A stretch of 6,342 nt of DNA from an uncultured Fusobacteriaceae bacterium (GTDB lineage: Bacteria > Fusobacteriota > Fusobacteriia > Fusobacteriales > Fusobacteriaceae): assembly GCA_947072715.1 (NCBI GenBank), contig CAMTJB010000064.1:1-6342 (forward strand), written 5' to 3'. Shown piece after piece: positions 1 to 5,625 of this stretch (the stretch's first letter is position 1; every line of letters begins with the position of its first letter). A model generated the notes under the pieces. It was given only the letters and a program-made list of their open reading frames with translations, did not search any database and was not told the DNA's origin. A program made the translations under genes and the position numbers.

Positions 1-885
1 ATATTGATGATAGGAAGTCCCGGATCAGGAAAATCAGTGTTAGCTAGAAGAGTAGCAAGTATAATGCCCAGTATGAATACCGAGGAAAGGATAGAGTGTA
101 CTAAAATATATAGTATAGCTGGAGAGTTAAGTAAAGAGAATCCTTTTTTAATAAACAGACCATTTAGAGCTCCACATCATACAGGGACCATAGCTTCTAT
201 AATAGGAGGTGGAAGAACTCTAAAACCAGGTGAAATAACCCTAGCTCATAATGGAGTTTTATTTTTAGATGAATTAAGTGAATTCAATAAAGAGATACTG
301 GAAAGTCTACGTCAGCCATTAGAAGATAGAAAAGTATTTATAAGTAGAATAGGCTATAAGATTGAATTACCAGCTAATTTTTTATTAATAGGGGCGAGTA
401 ACCCATGTAACTGTGGATATTATAATGTAATAAATCCAACAAGAAATGAAAATTATAGATGTACTTGTACAGCTGGAGAAATAGCAAAATATAAAAGAAA
501 ATTATCAGGACCACTTTTAGATAGAATAGATTTATATGTTCCTATTAGTCCTTTAAATAAAGATGAGCTAACTATAGATAACAAAGAAGAAGATTCTTTA
601 GAAATAAAAAAAAGGATAAATTTTGTAAGAGAGGTACAATATAAACGTTATAAAGAAAATAAAACCAATTCATTGATGACCCAAAAAGAGATAAAAAAAT
701 ATTGTAAACTATCAGAACAATGTTTAGATATAATAGAAAATGTAATTGAGAAATTAGGAATTTCAGCAAGAAGTTACGATAAAATATTAAAAGTTGCACG
801 AACTATAGCAGATTTAGAAAGTAATAAAATAATAGAAAAGCATCATCTTTTTGAGGCAATATCTTATAGAAAAAAGGAAGTATAG
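1..885 (+). CDS. comM: YifB/ComM family Mg-chelatase-like AAA+ ATPase, C-terminal part (5' end outside window)
   Basis: This is the C-terminal 294 residues of a YifB/ComM protein. The frame is open at base 1 (Ile-Leu-Met before the Walker A motif), so the ATG/TTG near the edge is not the start; family members have about 500 residues, and the N-terminal Lon-like domain (roughly 200 residues) is missing. Visible parts, numbered from base 1: Walker A GSPGSGKS (5-12), the family motif RPFRAPHHT (about 53-61), Walker B VLFLDE (86-91), sensor-1 Asn134, paired cysteines C136/C138 and C154/C156, the GPLLDRIDL arginine region (about 170-178), and the C-terminal Mg_chelatase_C helix set with ISARSYDKIL (about 252). 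In naturally transformable bacteria ComM is a hexameric helicase aiding branch migration during recombination; in other bacteria the role is unclear. Despite the Pfam name it does not insert magnesium into porphyrin. The family call is firm; a role in transformation here is inference. Confidence 0.93.
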   Translation: MLMIGSPGSGKSVLARRVASIMPSMNTEERIECTKIYSIAGELSKENPFLINRPFRAPHHTGTIASIIGGGRTLKPGEITLAHNGVLFLDELSEFNKEILESLRQPLEDRKVFISRIGYKIELPANFLLIGASNPCNCGYYNVINPTRNENYRCTCTAGEIAKYKRKLSGPLLDRIDLYVPISPLNKDELTIDNKEEDSLEIKKRINFVREVQYKRYKENKTNSLMTQKEIKKYCKLSEQCLDIIENVIEKLGISARSYDKILKVARTIADLESNKIIEKHHLFEAISYRKKEV

Positions 886-901
886 AATTTAAAGTATATA
901 A

Positions 902-932
902 TTGATAAAAAAAATATGGTAGTATCTATATT
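902..932 (+). promoter_or_regulatory. possible promoter of the mgtC-like gene
   Basis: A TTGATA box (902-907) is followed after 19 bases by TATATT (927-932), with AT-rich DNA around it. The spacer is longer than the ideal 17, and TCTATA (925-930) at 17 is a weaker alternative. No terminator separates the gene from the upstream comM-like gene, so read-through could also supply transcript. AT-rich DNA gives such matches easily, so this is tentative. Confidence 0.3.
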
Positions 933-973
933 ATAAAATAAATATTTTAATTTAATGATAAAAATTAAGAAAA

Positions 974-979
974 GGGAGG
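974..979 (+). promoter_or_regulatory. ribosome binding site supporting a TTG start
   Basis: GGGAGG lies 7 bases before the TTG at 987. No ATG with a comparable site occurs at the beginning of this frame, so this site decides the start in favour of TTG. Confidence 0.8.
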
Positions 980-986
980 CATATAA

Positions 987-1700
987 TTGTCTGAAACATT
1001 TACATTAGAGTTAGGACTAAGTAGTATAATTTTAAGAATAATTACTGCTATAATAATTGGTGGAATAATAGGATATGAAAGAAGCTCACATAATAGACCA
1101 GCAGGATTTAGAACCCATATTCTTGTTTGTTTAGGAGCAGCTATAATTTCTATTACTCAAGATGAGTTAAGAATAAATATAGTAAAATTTGCTATTGCAA
1201 ATCCTGTATCAAATCAAGTTTTGAAAACAGATTTAGGAAGAATGGCAGCTCAAGTTATAAGTGGAATAGGTTTTTTAGGAGCAGGTTCAATTTTAAGAGA
1301 GAAAAGAATGGTGGCAGGACTTACAACAGCAGCTTCTATATGGGCTACAGGGTGTATAGGAATAGGTATAGGATGGGGCTTCTATAATATAGCAGTTCCT
1401 GCAGGAGTTGCAGTAATTATTGTTTTAGGAATTTTGAAAAAATTTGAAAGAACGGTAATTGAAAAAAACTTTACAAAAAAAATAGAGATAACATATAACG
1501 GAGAATTAGATATAGAAGAGAACATAGTAGAAACCTATGAGGTTTTTAAAAATTCCGATATTAAAGTAAAAAAAATAAAAAAAGACTCAAAAAATAATAA
1601 AATATGTTATACATTAAGTATGCCAAAACACATTGCTATTCTAGATATTATAGAGGAGTTATCAACAATGAAAACTGTTTTTGAAATAAATAATTTATAA
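987..1700 (+). CDS. MgtC/SapB family inner membrane protein
   Basis: A 237-residue membrane protein of the MgtC/SapB family. The N-terminal two thirds (about residues 1-150) hold four or five hydrophobic segments with the conserved family blocks: GGIIGYERSSHNRPAGFRTH (about 25-45), and RMAAQVISGIGFLGAGSIL with the following GLTTAASIWATGCIGIGIG stretch (about 84-130). The last 75-80 residues are charged and lysine-rich, fitting the small cytoplasmic domain seen in many family members. In Salmonella MgtC helps growth in low magnesium and inside macrophages and acts on the F-type ATP synthase; it is not a magnesium transporter. Many environmental and commensal bacteria carry relatives of unknown role, so virulence should not be assumed. 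The start is TTG with a strong site upstream. The gene stands alone: about 100 bases from the comM-like gene and more than 400 from the next operon. No long mRNA leader like that of Salmonella mgtC is visible. Confidence 0.92.
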   Translation: MSETFTLELGLSSIILRIITAIIIGGIIGYERSSHNRPAGFRTHILVCLGAAIISITQDELRINIVKFAIANPVSNQVLKTDLGRMAAQVISGIGFLGAGSILREKRMVAGLTTAASIWATGCIGIGIGWGFYNIAVPAGVAVIIVLGILKKFERTVIEKNFTKKIEITYNGELDIEENIVETYEVFKNSDIKVKKIKKDSKNNKICYTLSMPKHIAILDIIEELSTMKTVFEINNL

Positions 1701-1733
1701 ATATTTTTAAAAAATATTGCTTTTTTATTTTTT
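1701..1733 (+). terminator. weak terminator-like palindrome after the mgtC-like gene
   Basis: ATATTTTT (1701-1708) and AAAAATAT (1710-1717) can pair directly after the stop codon and are followed by GC and a T-rich run (1721-1733). The stem is all A-T and needs to open to form a loop, so it would be weak. The same bases contain the -35-like box of the promoter proposed at 1717-1745. Confidence 0.3.
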
Positions 1734-1745
1734 GTATGTTACTAT
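1717..1745 (+). promoter_or_regulatory. candidate promoter for the leader of the amino acid transport operon
   Basis: TTGCTT (1717-1722) and TACTAT (1740-1745) are exactly 17 bases apart, and a TG sits one base before the -10 box (1737-1738), giving an extended -10. A register three bases later, TATAAC (1743-1748), is a better -10 hexamer but sits 20 bases from the -35. Transcription would begin near 1752, just before the strong ribosome binding site of the short ORF. No other equally good promoter was found before the permease gene, so the operon probably starts here and carries a leader of about 375 bases. Confidence 0.45.
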
Positions 1746-1773
1746 AACTAAAAAATAAAGAGGAGGATACTAA

Positions 1774-1806
1774 GTGGCTAAAAAGTTTTTTTTAAGGAGT
1801 AGGTAA
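1774..1806 (+). CDS. possible 10-codon leader peptide or gene remnant
   Basis: A GTG codon lies 7 bases after AGGAGG (1761-1766), the best ribosome binding site in the gap, and opens a 10-codon frame reading MAKKFFLRSR followed by TAA. It contains a run of eight T (1786-1793), and a second purine site AAGGAG (1794-1799) overlaps its end. Because the frame stops just before the hairpin at 1825-1851, it could be a translated leader peptide that controls folding of the RNA. Changing the T-run by one base does not open a long frame (both shifted frames stop within a few codons), so a simple recent frameshift of a larger gene is not supported. No known leader peptide was recognised, and the composition does not point to one controlling amino acid. 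Confidence 0.3.
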   Translation: MAKKFFLRSR

Positions 1807-1824
1807 TTTCATAAACCAATAAAT

Positions 1825-1857
1825 AAAGCTCTAAACATTGTTTATAGTTTTTATTTT
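1825..1857 (+). terminator. hairpin with T-run inside the leader, possible first attenuator
   Basis: Bases 1825-1836 pair with 1840-1851 around a three-base ATT loop, with one C-T mismatch and one G-U pair, and the strand continues as TTTTTATTTT (1848-1857). It is A-T rich and therefore weaker than the terminator at 2069-2102. It could end a short transcript from the promoter near 1717-1745, or terminate read-through from the mgtC-like gene. Confidence 0.45.
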
Positions 1858-1879
1858 AATCCTTAATTAAAAATGTCTA

Positions 1880-1896
1880 GTTACTGTATCGTTACT
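1880..1896 (+). repeat. direct repeat GTTACT with an 11-base period
   Basis: GTTACT occurs at 1880-1885 and 1891-1896, one helical turn apart. A third copy at 1738-1743 overlaps the -10 box of the proposed promoter, and the surrounding 11 bases there match the copy at 1880 in 9 of 11 positions. An 11-base period is typical of operators of OmpR/PhoB-type regulators, but these copies may instead act in RNA pairing, because they resemble the 3' arm of the terminator at 2085-2094. Confidence 0.35.
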
Positions 1897-2068
1897 TAAT
1901 AAATAAATATCAACCCTCTTATAGGGCTGAGATGAATTTTAATATGAAATTATAAATTATTTTTATTTGTCCTTGATTTTCATGTGTATAAGTCTGCACA
2001 TAGAAACATCAGAACAAAAGATTTGTATTGCTTATTATTTGAAGTCAAATTTTATTATTAGAAGATTT

Positions 2069-2102
2069 ACGCAGTAATGAAGATATTACTGTGTTTTTTT
2101 TT
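2069..2102 (+). terminator. strong intrinsic terminator just upstream of the permease gene (attenuator candidate)
   Basis: Bases 2069-2078 pair with 2085-2094 in ten pairs (one G-U), closing a six-base loop, and the 3' arm runs into nine T residues (2094-2102). The permease ribosome binding site begins 17 bases further on. No gene ends nearby upstream, so this is not an ordinary end-of-gene terminator; its place fits an attenuator controlling the downstream operon, or the 3' end of a small RNA. Confidence 0.8.
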
Positions 2103-2118
2103 ATAAAAATTTTAAATT

Positions 2119-2124
2119 GGAGAG
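2119..2124 (+). promoter_or_regulatory. ribosome binding site of the permease gene
   Basis: GGAGAG lies just before the ATG at 2129 (GGAG to ATG spacing 6). The frame could also begin at TTG 2117, but that codon overlaps this site and has only A/T bases before it, so ATG 2129 is preferred. Confidence 0.75.
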
Positions 2125-2128
2125 TTAT

Positions 2129-2839
2129 ATGGATTATTTAGAGATTTTAAAAACTGTATTTATTGATGGAAATAGATACTTATACATTATCAAAGGGTTA
2201 ATGTTTTCAGTTAATGTAACATTACTTTCAACAGTATTAGGAGTTGCTATAGGGGTAGGGTTGTCAATTATGAGACTTTCACATTTTTATCCTTTAAAGC
2301 ATATTGAAAAATATAAGGATTTTAATCCCTTAAATTGGATTGCATTAGTTTATATTGATGTAGTTAGAGGAACACCAGCGATAGTTCAACTTATGATTTT
2401 AGCTAATGTTGTTTTTGTGGGTTCATTAAGAAATACACCTATTTTATTAATTGCCAGTATAGCATTTGGACTAAATTCAGCAAGTTATGTTGCTGAGATT
2501 ATAAGAGCAGGAATTCAAGGATTAGACAAAGGTCAATTTGAAGCAGCTCGTTCTTTAGGAATGAGTTATCCAGTAGCTATGAAAGAAGTTATTCTACCTC
2601 AAGCAGTAAAAAAAATATTACCTGCTTTAGTAAGTGAGTTTATAACTCTTTTAAAAGAGACATCTATTGTAGGATTTATTGGAGGAGTAGATTTATTACG
2701 TTCTGCAAGTATAATCACAAGCCAAACTTATAGAGCTTTTGAACCATTATTAGCAGTAGGTTTAATATACTTAGTATTAACATCTCTTTTTACTAAGTTT
2801 ATGAGAAGAATTGAAGGGAGAATGAGTGAAAATGATTAA
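2129..2839 (+). CDS. polar amino acid ABC transporter permease (HisM/GlnP family)
   Basis: The membrane channel of an amino acid importer, 236 residues, the usual family size. A hydrophobic helix begins near residue 15 and the [19 protein letters not shown] stretch follows, typical of the His/Glu/Gln/Arg permease group. The block [15 protein letters not shown] (about 75-90) is the conserved family segment. The EAA loop that contacts the ATPase is intact: E138-A139-A140, G144 and the I155-L156-P157 end. It is the only permease in the operon, so it probably forms a homodimer. Its last codons overlap the start of the ATPase gene, indicating translational coupling. Expression is probably set by the leader and terminator directly upstream. 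Family and general substrate class are clear; the exact amino acid is not. Confidence 0.95.
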   Translation: MDYLEILKTVFIDGNRYLYIIKGLMFSVNVTLLSTVLGVAIGVGLSIMRLSHFYPLKHIEKYKDFNPLNWIALVYIDVVRGTPAIVQLMILANVVFVGSLRNTPILLIASIAFGLNSASYVAEIIRAGIQGLDKGQFEAARSLGMSYPVAMKEVILPQAVKKILPALVSEFITLLKETSIVGFIGGVDLLRSASIITSQTYRAFEPLLAVGLIYLVLTSLFTKFMRRIEGRMSEND

Positions 2840-3560
2840 GGTTGAAAATCTAAAAAAAAATTATGGCAAATTAGAGGTTTTAAAGAAAATAAATTTAGAA
2901 ATTAAAAAAGGAGAAGTTGTAGCTGTAATAGGACCTTCTGGAAGTGGAAAATCTACTTTTTTAAGATGTTTAAATAGATTAGAAGAGGCTTCAGATGGAA
3001 GTATTTATTTTATGGGAAAAGATATAAATGATTCTAAGACAGATATTAATGAAGTAAGAAAGAAAATAGGAATGGTATTTCAAAATTTTAATTTATTTCC
3101 TCATAAAACAGTTTTAGAAAATCTTATGTTATCCCCAATAAAATCTAAAAAATCTAATCCAGAAGAGATAAAAAAATTATCTTTAGACTTATTAAAAAAG
3201 GTTGGTTTAGAGAGTAAAGCAGATGTTTATCCAAATAAATTATCAGGGGGACAAAAACAAAGGGTTGCTATAGCAAGAGCTTTAGCAATGGAACCTGACT
3301 TTATGTTATTTGATGAACCTACTTCTGCTCTTGATCCTGAAATGGTAAATGAAGTTTTAGAAGTTATGAAAAATTTAGCAAAAGATGGAATGACGATGGT
3401 AATTGTAACTCATGAGATGAGTTTTGCAAGAAATGTAGCTACAAGAGTATTATTTATGGACCATGGATATGTTTTAGAAGATGATATTCCTGAAAATATA
3501 TTCAATAACCCAAAACATTATAGAACACAAGATTTCTTAAATAAAGTTTTAAATCATTAA
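2832..3560 (+). CDS. polar amino acid ABC transporter ATP-binding protein (GlnQ/HisP family)
   Basis: The ATPase that powers the importer from the cytoplasmic side; 242 residues, normal for the family. All nucleotide-binding elements are present: Walker [10 protein letters not shown] (34-42), Q-loop Gln84, ABC signature LSGGQ (137-141), Walker B with D161-E162, the D-loop SALDPE after it, and switch His194 in VTHEM. The C-terminal [17 protein letters not shown] segment is the common ending of amino acid import ATPases. The start is either ATG 2832 or GTG 2826. GTG lies 5 bases after AAGGGAG (2814-2820) and ATG 11; I chose ATG because family members usually begin MIKVENL, but GTG is possible and adds two residues. 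Either start overlaps the permease stop codon (2837-2839). Confidence 0.96.
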   Translation: MIKVENLKKNYGKLEVLKKINLEIKKGEVVAVIGPSGSGKSTFLRCLNRLEEASDGSIYFMGKDINDSKTDINEVRKKIGMVFQNFNLFPHKTVLENLMLSPIKSKKSNPEEIKKLSLDLLKKVGLESKADVYPNKLSGGQKQRVAIARALAMEPDFMLFDEPTSALDPEMVNEVLEVMKNLAKDGMTMVIVTHEMSFARNVATRVLFMDHGYVLEDDIPENIFNNPKHYRTQDFLNKVLNH

Positions 3561-3621
3561 AAAGAATAGAGATAAAGAAGAGTTAAAAAAATAAAATAAG
3601 ATAAAAAAGGAGAGGATTATT

Positions 3622-4356
3622 ATGAAAAAATTATTATTCGTTATGTCTTTAATATTAAGTGTAGTTTTTGTAGGATGTGGACAAAAAGAAGAGAAAAAAG
3701 TTGAAAAAAAAGTTTATTATGTAGGAACAAATGCTGAATATGCACCTTTTGAATATCTTGAAAACGGGAAACTTGCAGGATTTGACATAGATCTTATGAA
3801 TGAAGTTGCAAGAAGAGCAGGAATAGAAATCCAATGGAGTGATATGAGCTTTGATGGTATAATTCCAGCGCTGAATAGTGGTAAAATAGATATGTCAATA
3901 GCAGCATTTACAATTACACCAGAGAGATTAAAAGCAGTTGATTTTTCAGTTCCGTATTTAGATTCACCTATAAGTTTTTTAACTGTGGATAATAGAATTG
4001 CTGATATGAATGATATTAAAGGTAAAAAATATGGAGTGCAATTAGGAACAACTCAAGAGAGTGTAGCTAACGAAATTGAAAATTCAACAGTTGTAACTTA
4101 TGGAACACCAGCTATTGCAATTTTAGATTTAAAATCTAAAAAATTAGATGGAGTACTAGTTGACGATTCAGTTGCAGATAGTTTTATAAATGCTAATCCA
4201 GGAGTAACATTAGTAGGAAAATCAGAAGGAGATTCAAAAGCAATAGTATTCAATAAAAAATTTGATAAAGCTGTATTACAAAAAATAAACGAAACTATTG
4301 AAGAGATGAAGAAAGATGGAACAATAGATGCTTTAGCTAAAAAACACAAAATCTAA
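3622..4356 (+). CDS. amino acid ABC transporter substrate-binding lipoprotein
   Basis: The receptor of the importer, 244 residues. A short Lys-Lys plus hydrophobic signal ends in FVGC, making Cys19 the predicted lipidated residue; a charged linker (QKEEKKVEKK) follows. The mature part is a type II periplasmic binding fold of the polar amino acid family: GTNAEYAPFEY, GFDIDLMNEVARRAG, FDGIIPALNSGKIDMS, TITPERLKAVDFSVPY, then GVQLGTTQES and LDGVLVDDSVAD in the second lobe. The TITPER Arg and the DD pair are where family members bind the amino acid carboxylate and amino groups. The overall look is close to arginine/lysine/histidine-type receptors, but the commonly seen PYY is PYL here and the side-chain pocket cannot be read with certainty. 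It follows the ATPase by 61 bases with its own strong site (GGAGAGG, 3609-3615), which would allow the higher expression usual for receptors. Confidence 0.95.
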   Translation: MKKLLFVMSLILSVVFVGCGQKEEKKVEKKVYYVGTNAEYAPFEYLENGKLAGFDIDLMNEVARRAGIEIQWSDMSFDGIIPALNSGKIDMSIAAFTITPERLKAVDFSVPYLDSPISFLTVDNRIADMNDIKGKKYGVQLGTTQESVANEIENSTVVTYGTPAIAILDLKSKKLDGVLVDDSVADSFINANPGVTLVGKSEGDSKAIVFNKKFDKAVLQKINETIEEMKKDGTIDALAKKHKI

Positions 4357-4371
4357 TGAGAGGTGTTAACT

Positions 4372-5514
4372 ATGAAATTTATAGCAAGTAAACATGTAGA
4401 TAGAGGTTCTGGAATGTGTAATCCAGTTGCCTTATCAAAGTTCAATGGTAAAGTAATCGATTTAAGTATGGGAGATATAGATTGCCATACTGATGAGGTT
4501 ATAATTAAAGATGCTTTTCAAGATGCTTTAAAAGGGCATACTCATTATACAAATTCTTTAGGTTATTTAGAATTAAGAGAAAATATAGCACAGTATCATA
4601 AAGAGAATTTTGAAAATTATAATGTTGATGCTGAAAATATTTTCGTAGTAAGTGGTGGGTGTCATGGAATGTATTTAATACTTCAAAGTATATTGGACAC
4701 AGATGATGAAGTAATAATATTTTCTCCATATTTTCCTGTTTATAAAGAACAAATTAAACTAGCAACAGGGATTCCAGTTGTAGTAGAGCTTTTAGAAGAG
4801 GAAGGATTCCAGATTTCAAAAGCTATCTTAGAAGAAAAAATAACTAAAAAGACAAAGGCTATAATAATAAATACCCCATCTAATCCAACAGGTGTTTGTT
4901 ATACAATGGAGAGTTTAAATATTGTAAAAGAAATTTCAGAAAAATATAATTTATTAGTTATAGCAGATGATATTTATGATTATTATAGTTATGACACTCC
5001 TTTTATTCCTATTTATACTCTTCCAGGTATGGATAAAAGAACTATGGTTGTTTGTAGCTTTTCAAAGAATTTTGCTATGACAGGATGGAGAGTAGCTTAT
5101 ATTTTAGGTTTAAAAGAGATTATAGACTGTGCAAATAATATAAATGAAAGTATAGTGTACTCTACTTGCTCAGTTGCACAAAGAGCAGCTATATCAGCTT
5201 TAAAAAATCATAAAAGGATTAAGGAAGCTTTACCTAAGATATTTAAAGAGAGAATAGATTATGCATGTGAAAGAATAAATAATAGTAAATTCCTAAGTGT
5301 AATAAAACCTAACGGAGGTATATATTTATTTGTCAATATAGAAAAAACAAATTTAACATCTTCAGAATTTTCTAAATTAGTGTATATTGAAAAAGGGATA
5401 AAAATACTTCAAGGAAATTACTTTGGTTCAGACAAACATGTAAGAATGTCTTTGATTGTTGATTTAGAAACATTAAAAGAAGTTTTTGATAGAATAGAAT
5501 CTTTAAGTTTTTAA
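4372..5514 (+). CDS. PLP-dependent class I/II aminotransferase
   Basis: A cytoplasmic fold type I aminotransferase of 380 residues, a normal length. Visible hallmarks: SMGDIDCHTDEVI near the N-terminus, THYTNSLGYLELRENIA, the glycine-rich VSGGCHGMY cofactor segment, NTPSNPTG (about 165-172), the ADDIYDYY segment with the Asp that contacts the pyridine nitrogen, and SFSKNFAMTGWRV with catalytic Lys232 forming the Schiff base. Near the C-terminus KHVRMSL carries the conserved Arg for the substrate carboxylate. The start is ATG 4372, 8 bases after AGAGG; an in-frame GTG at 4363 overlaps that site and is unlikely. It begins 15 bases after the receptor gene stop, so it belongs to the transporter operon and probably transaminates the imported amino acid or a derived keto acid. 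It belongs to the broad AspC-like group; the donor amino acid cannot be told, and a beta-lyase or similar side activity is not excluded. Confidence 0.92.
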   Translation: MKFIASKHVDRGSGMCNPVALSKFNGKVIDLSMGDIDCHTDEVIIKDAFQDALKGHTHYTNSLGYLELRENIAQYHKENFENYNVDAENIFVVSGGCHGMYLILQSILDTDDEVIIFSPYFPVYKEQIKLATGIPVVVELLEEEGFQISKAILEEKITKKTKAIIINTPSNPTGVCYTMESLNIVKEISEKYNLLVIADDIYDYYSYDTPFIPIYTLPGMDKRTMVVCSFSKNFAMTGWRVAYILGLKEIIDCANNINESIVYSTCSVAQRAAISALKNHKRIKEALPKIFKERIDYACERINNSKFLSVIKPNGGIYLFVNIEKTNLTSSEFSKLVYIEKGIKILQGNYFGSDKHVRMSLIVDLETLKEVFDRIESLSF

Positions 5515-5532
5515 GTCTCTAAAAGTCTTTAA
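5505..5532 (+). repeat. short imperfect AAGT repeats at the end of the aminotransferase gene
   Basis: AAGTCTCTAA (5513-5522) is followed directly by AAGTCTTTAA (5523-5532), with a related AAGTTTTTAA-like copy overlapping the stop codon (5505-5514). This is a small tandem duplication at the gene end, probably replication slippage; no function is visible. Confidence 0.4.
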
Positions 5533-5570
5533 GAACTTAAAAGTTTTTCTGTTAAAAAATGCAAATATAA

Positions 5571-5620
5571 AAGAGAAAGTAGAGTTCATAAAATGAATTC
5601 TACTTTCTCTTTATTTTAAT
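5571..5620. terminator. long bidirectional terminator between convergent operons
   Basis: Bases 5571-5589 pair with 5593-5611 in a stem of about 19 pairs with a single G-U, closed by an AAA loop. The + strand continues TTATTTTAAT, and on the - strand the opposite flank is also T-rich (complement of 5555-5571). It lies between the aminotransferase stop and the kinase stop, so it can end both transcripts. Confidence 0.88.
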
Positions 5621-5625
5621 AAAAT

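Larger units (their letters stand above)
1746..2128 (+). promoter_or_regulatory. long non-coding leader region before the ABC transporter operon, class unrecognised
   Basis: About 380 bases without a normal gene. In order it holds a strong ribosome binding site with a 10-codon ORF (1761-1806), a hairpin with a T-run (1825-1857), GTTACT repeats (1880-1896), a short GC hairpin CCCT/AGGG (1914-1926), a possible 6-pair hairpin (1982-1987 with 1996-2001), two mutually exclusive pairings for 2046-2053 (with 2018-2025 or 2037-2041), and a strong terminator (2069-2102) right before the permease gene. A terminator in that place implies regulated read-through. I see no lysine, SAM, TPP, glycine, purine or cobalamin aptamer core and no T-box AGGGTGG motif. 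It may be a novel attenuator, an sRNA locus, or remains of a lost gene or element. That it is transcribed as one leader is inferred. Confidence 0.45.

Noticed and set aside
572..799. Minus-strand 75-residue frame inside the comM-like gene
   Set aside because: It is the antisense shadow of a clearly conserved coding region, rich in Leu and Phe as expected from A-rich coding DNA.
1794..1812. AAGGAGTAGGTAATTT, similar to the first lines of a T-box stem I
   Set aside because: No specifier stem, no AGGGTGG antiterminator motif and no matching terminator layout follow, so the likeness is probably chance in purine-rich DNA.
1911..1945. Hairpin CCCT/AGGG followed by CTGAGAT, resembling part of a TPP riboswitch
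   Set aside because: The rest of the TPP core (the GGGGTGC side before it and the CTGAT...GCCAGCG part after it) is absent; only a seven-base likeness remains.
2020..2048. Possible minus-strand promoter with TTGACT at 2048-2043
   Set aside because: The best -10 candidates are poor or wrongly spaced (15 bases), and no gene follows on the minus strand.
1982..2077. A 31-codon frame starting at ATG 1982, with the open frame extending upstream to 1943
   Set aside because: It has no ribosome binding site, an unconvincing residue mix, and ends inside the terminator stem. I treat it as chance, although a decayed gene fragment is not excluded.
1746..2102. A degenerate IS200/IS605-type element or miniature element, suggested by several small hairpins
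   Set aside because: No transposase remnant, no recognisable end hairpins with cleavage motifs and no target-site signature could be shown.
4098..4349. Minus-strand 83-residue frame inside the receptor gene
   Set aside because: Antisense shadow of the well-supported binding protein, without a ribosome binding site of its own.
4505..4729. Minus-strand 74-residue frame inside the aminotransferase gene
   Set aside because: Antisense shadow of a conserved enzyme; no recognisable protein features.
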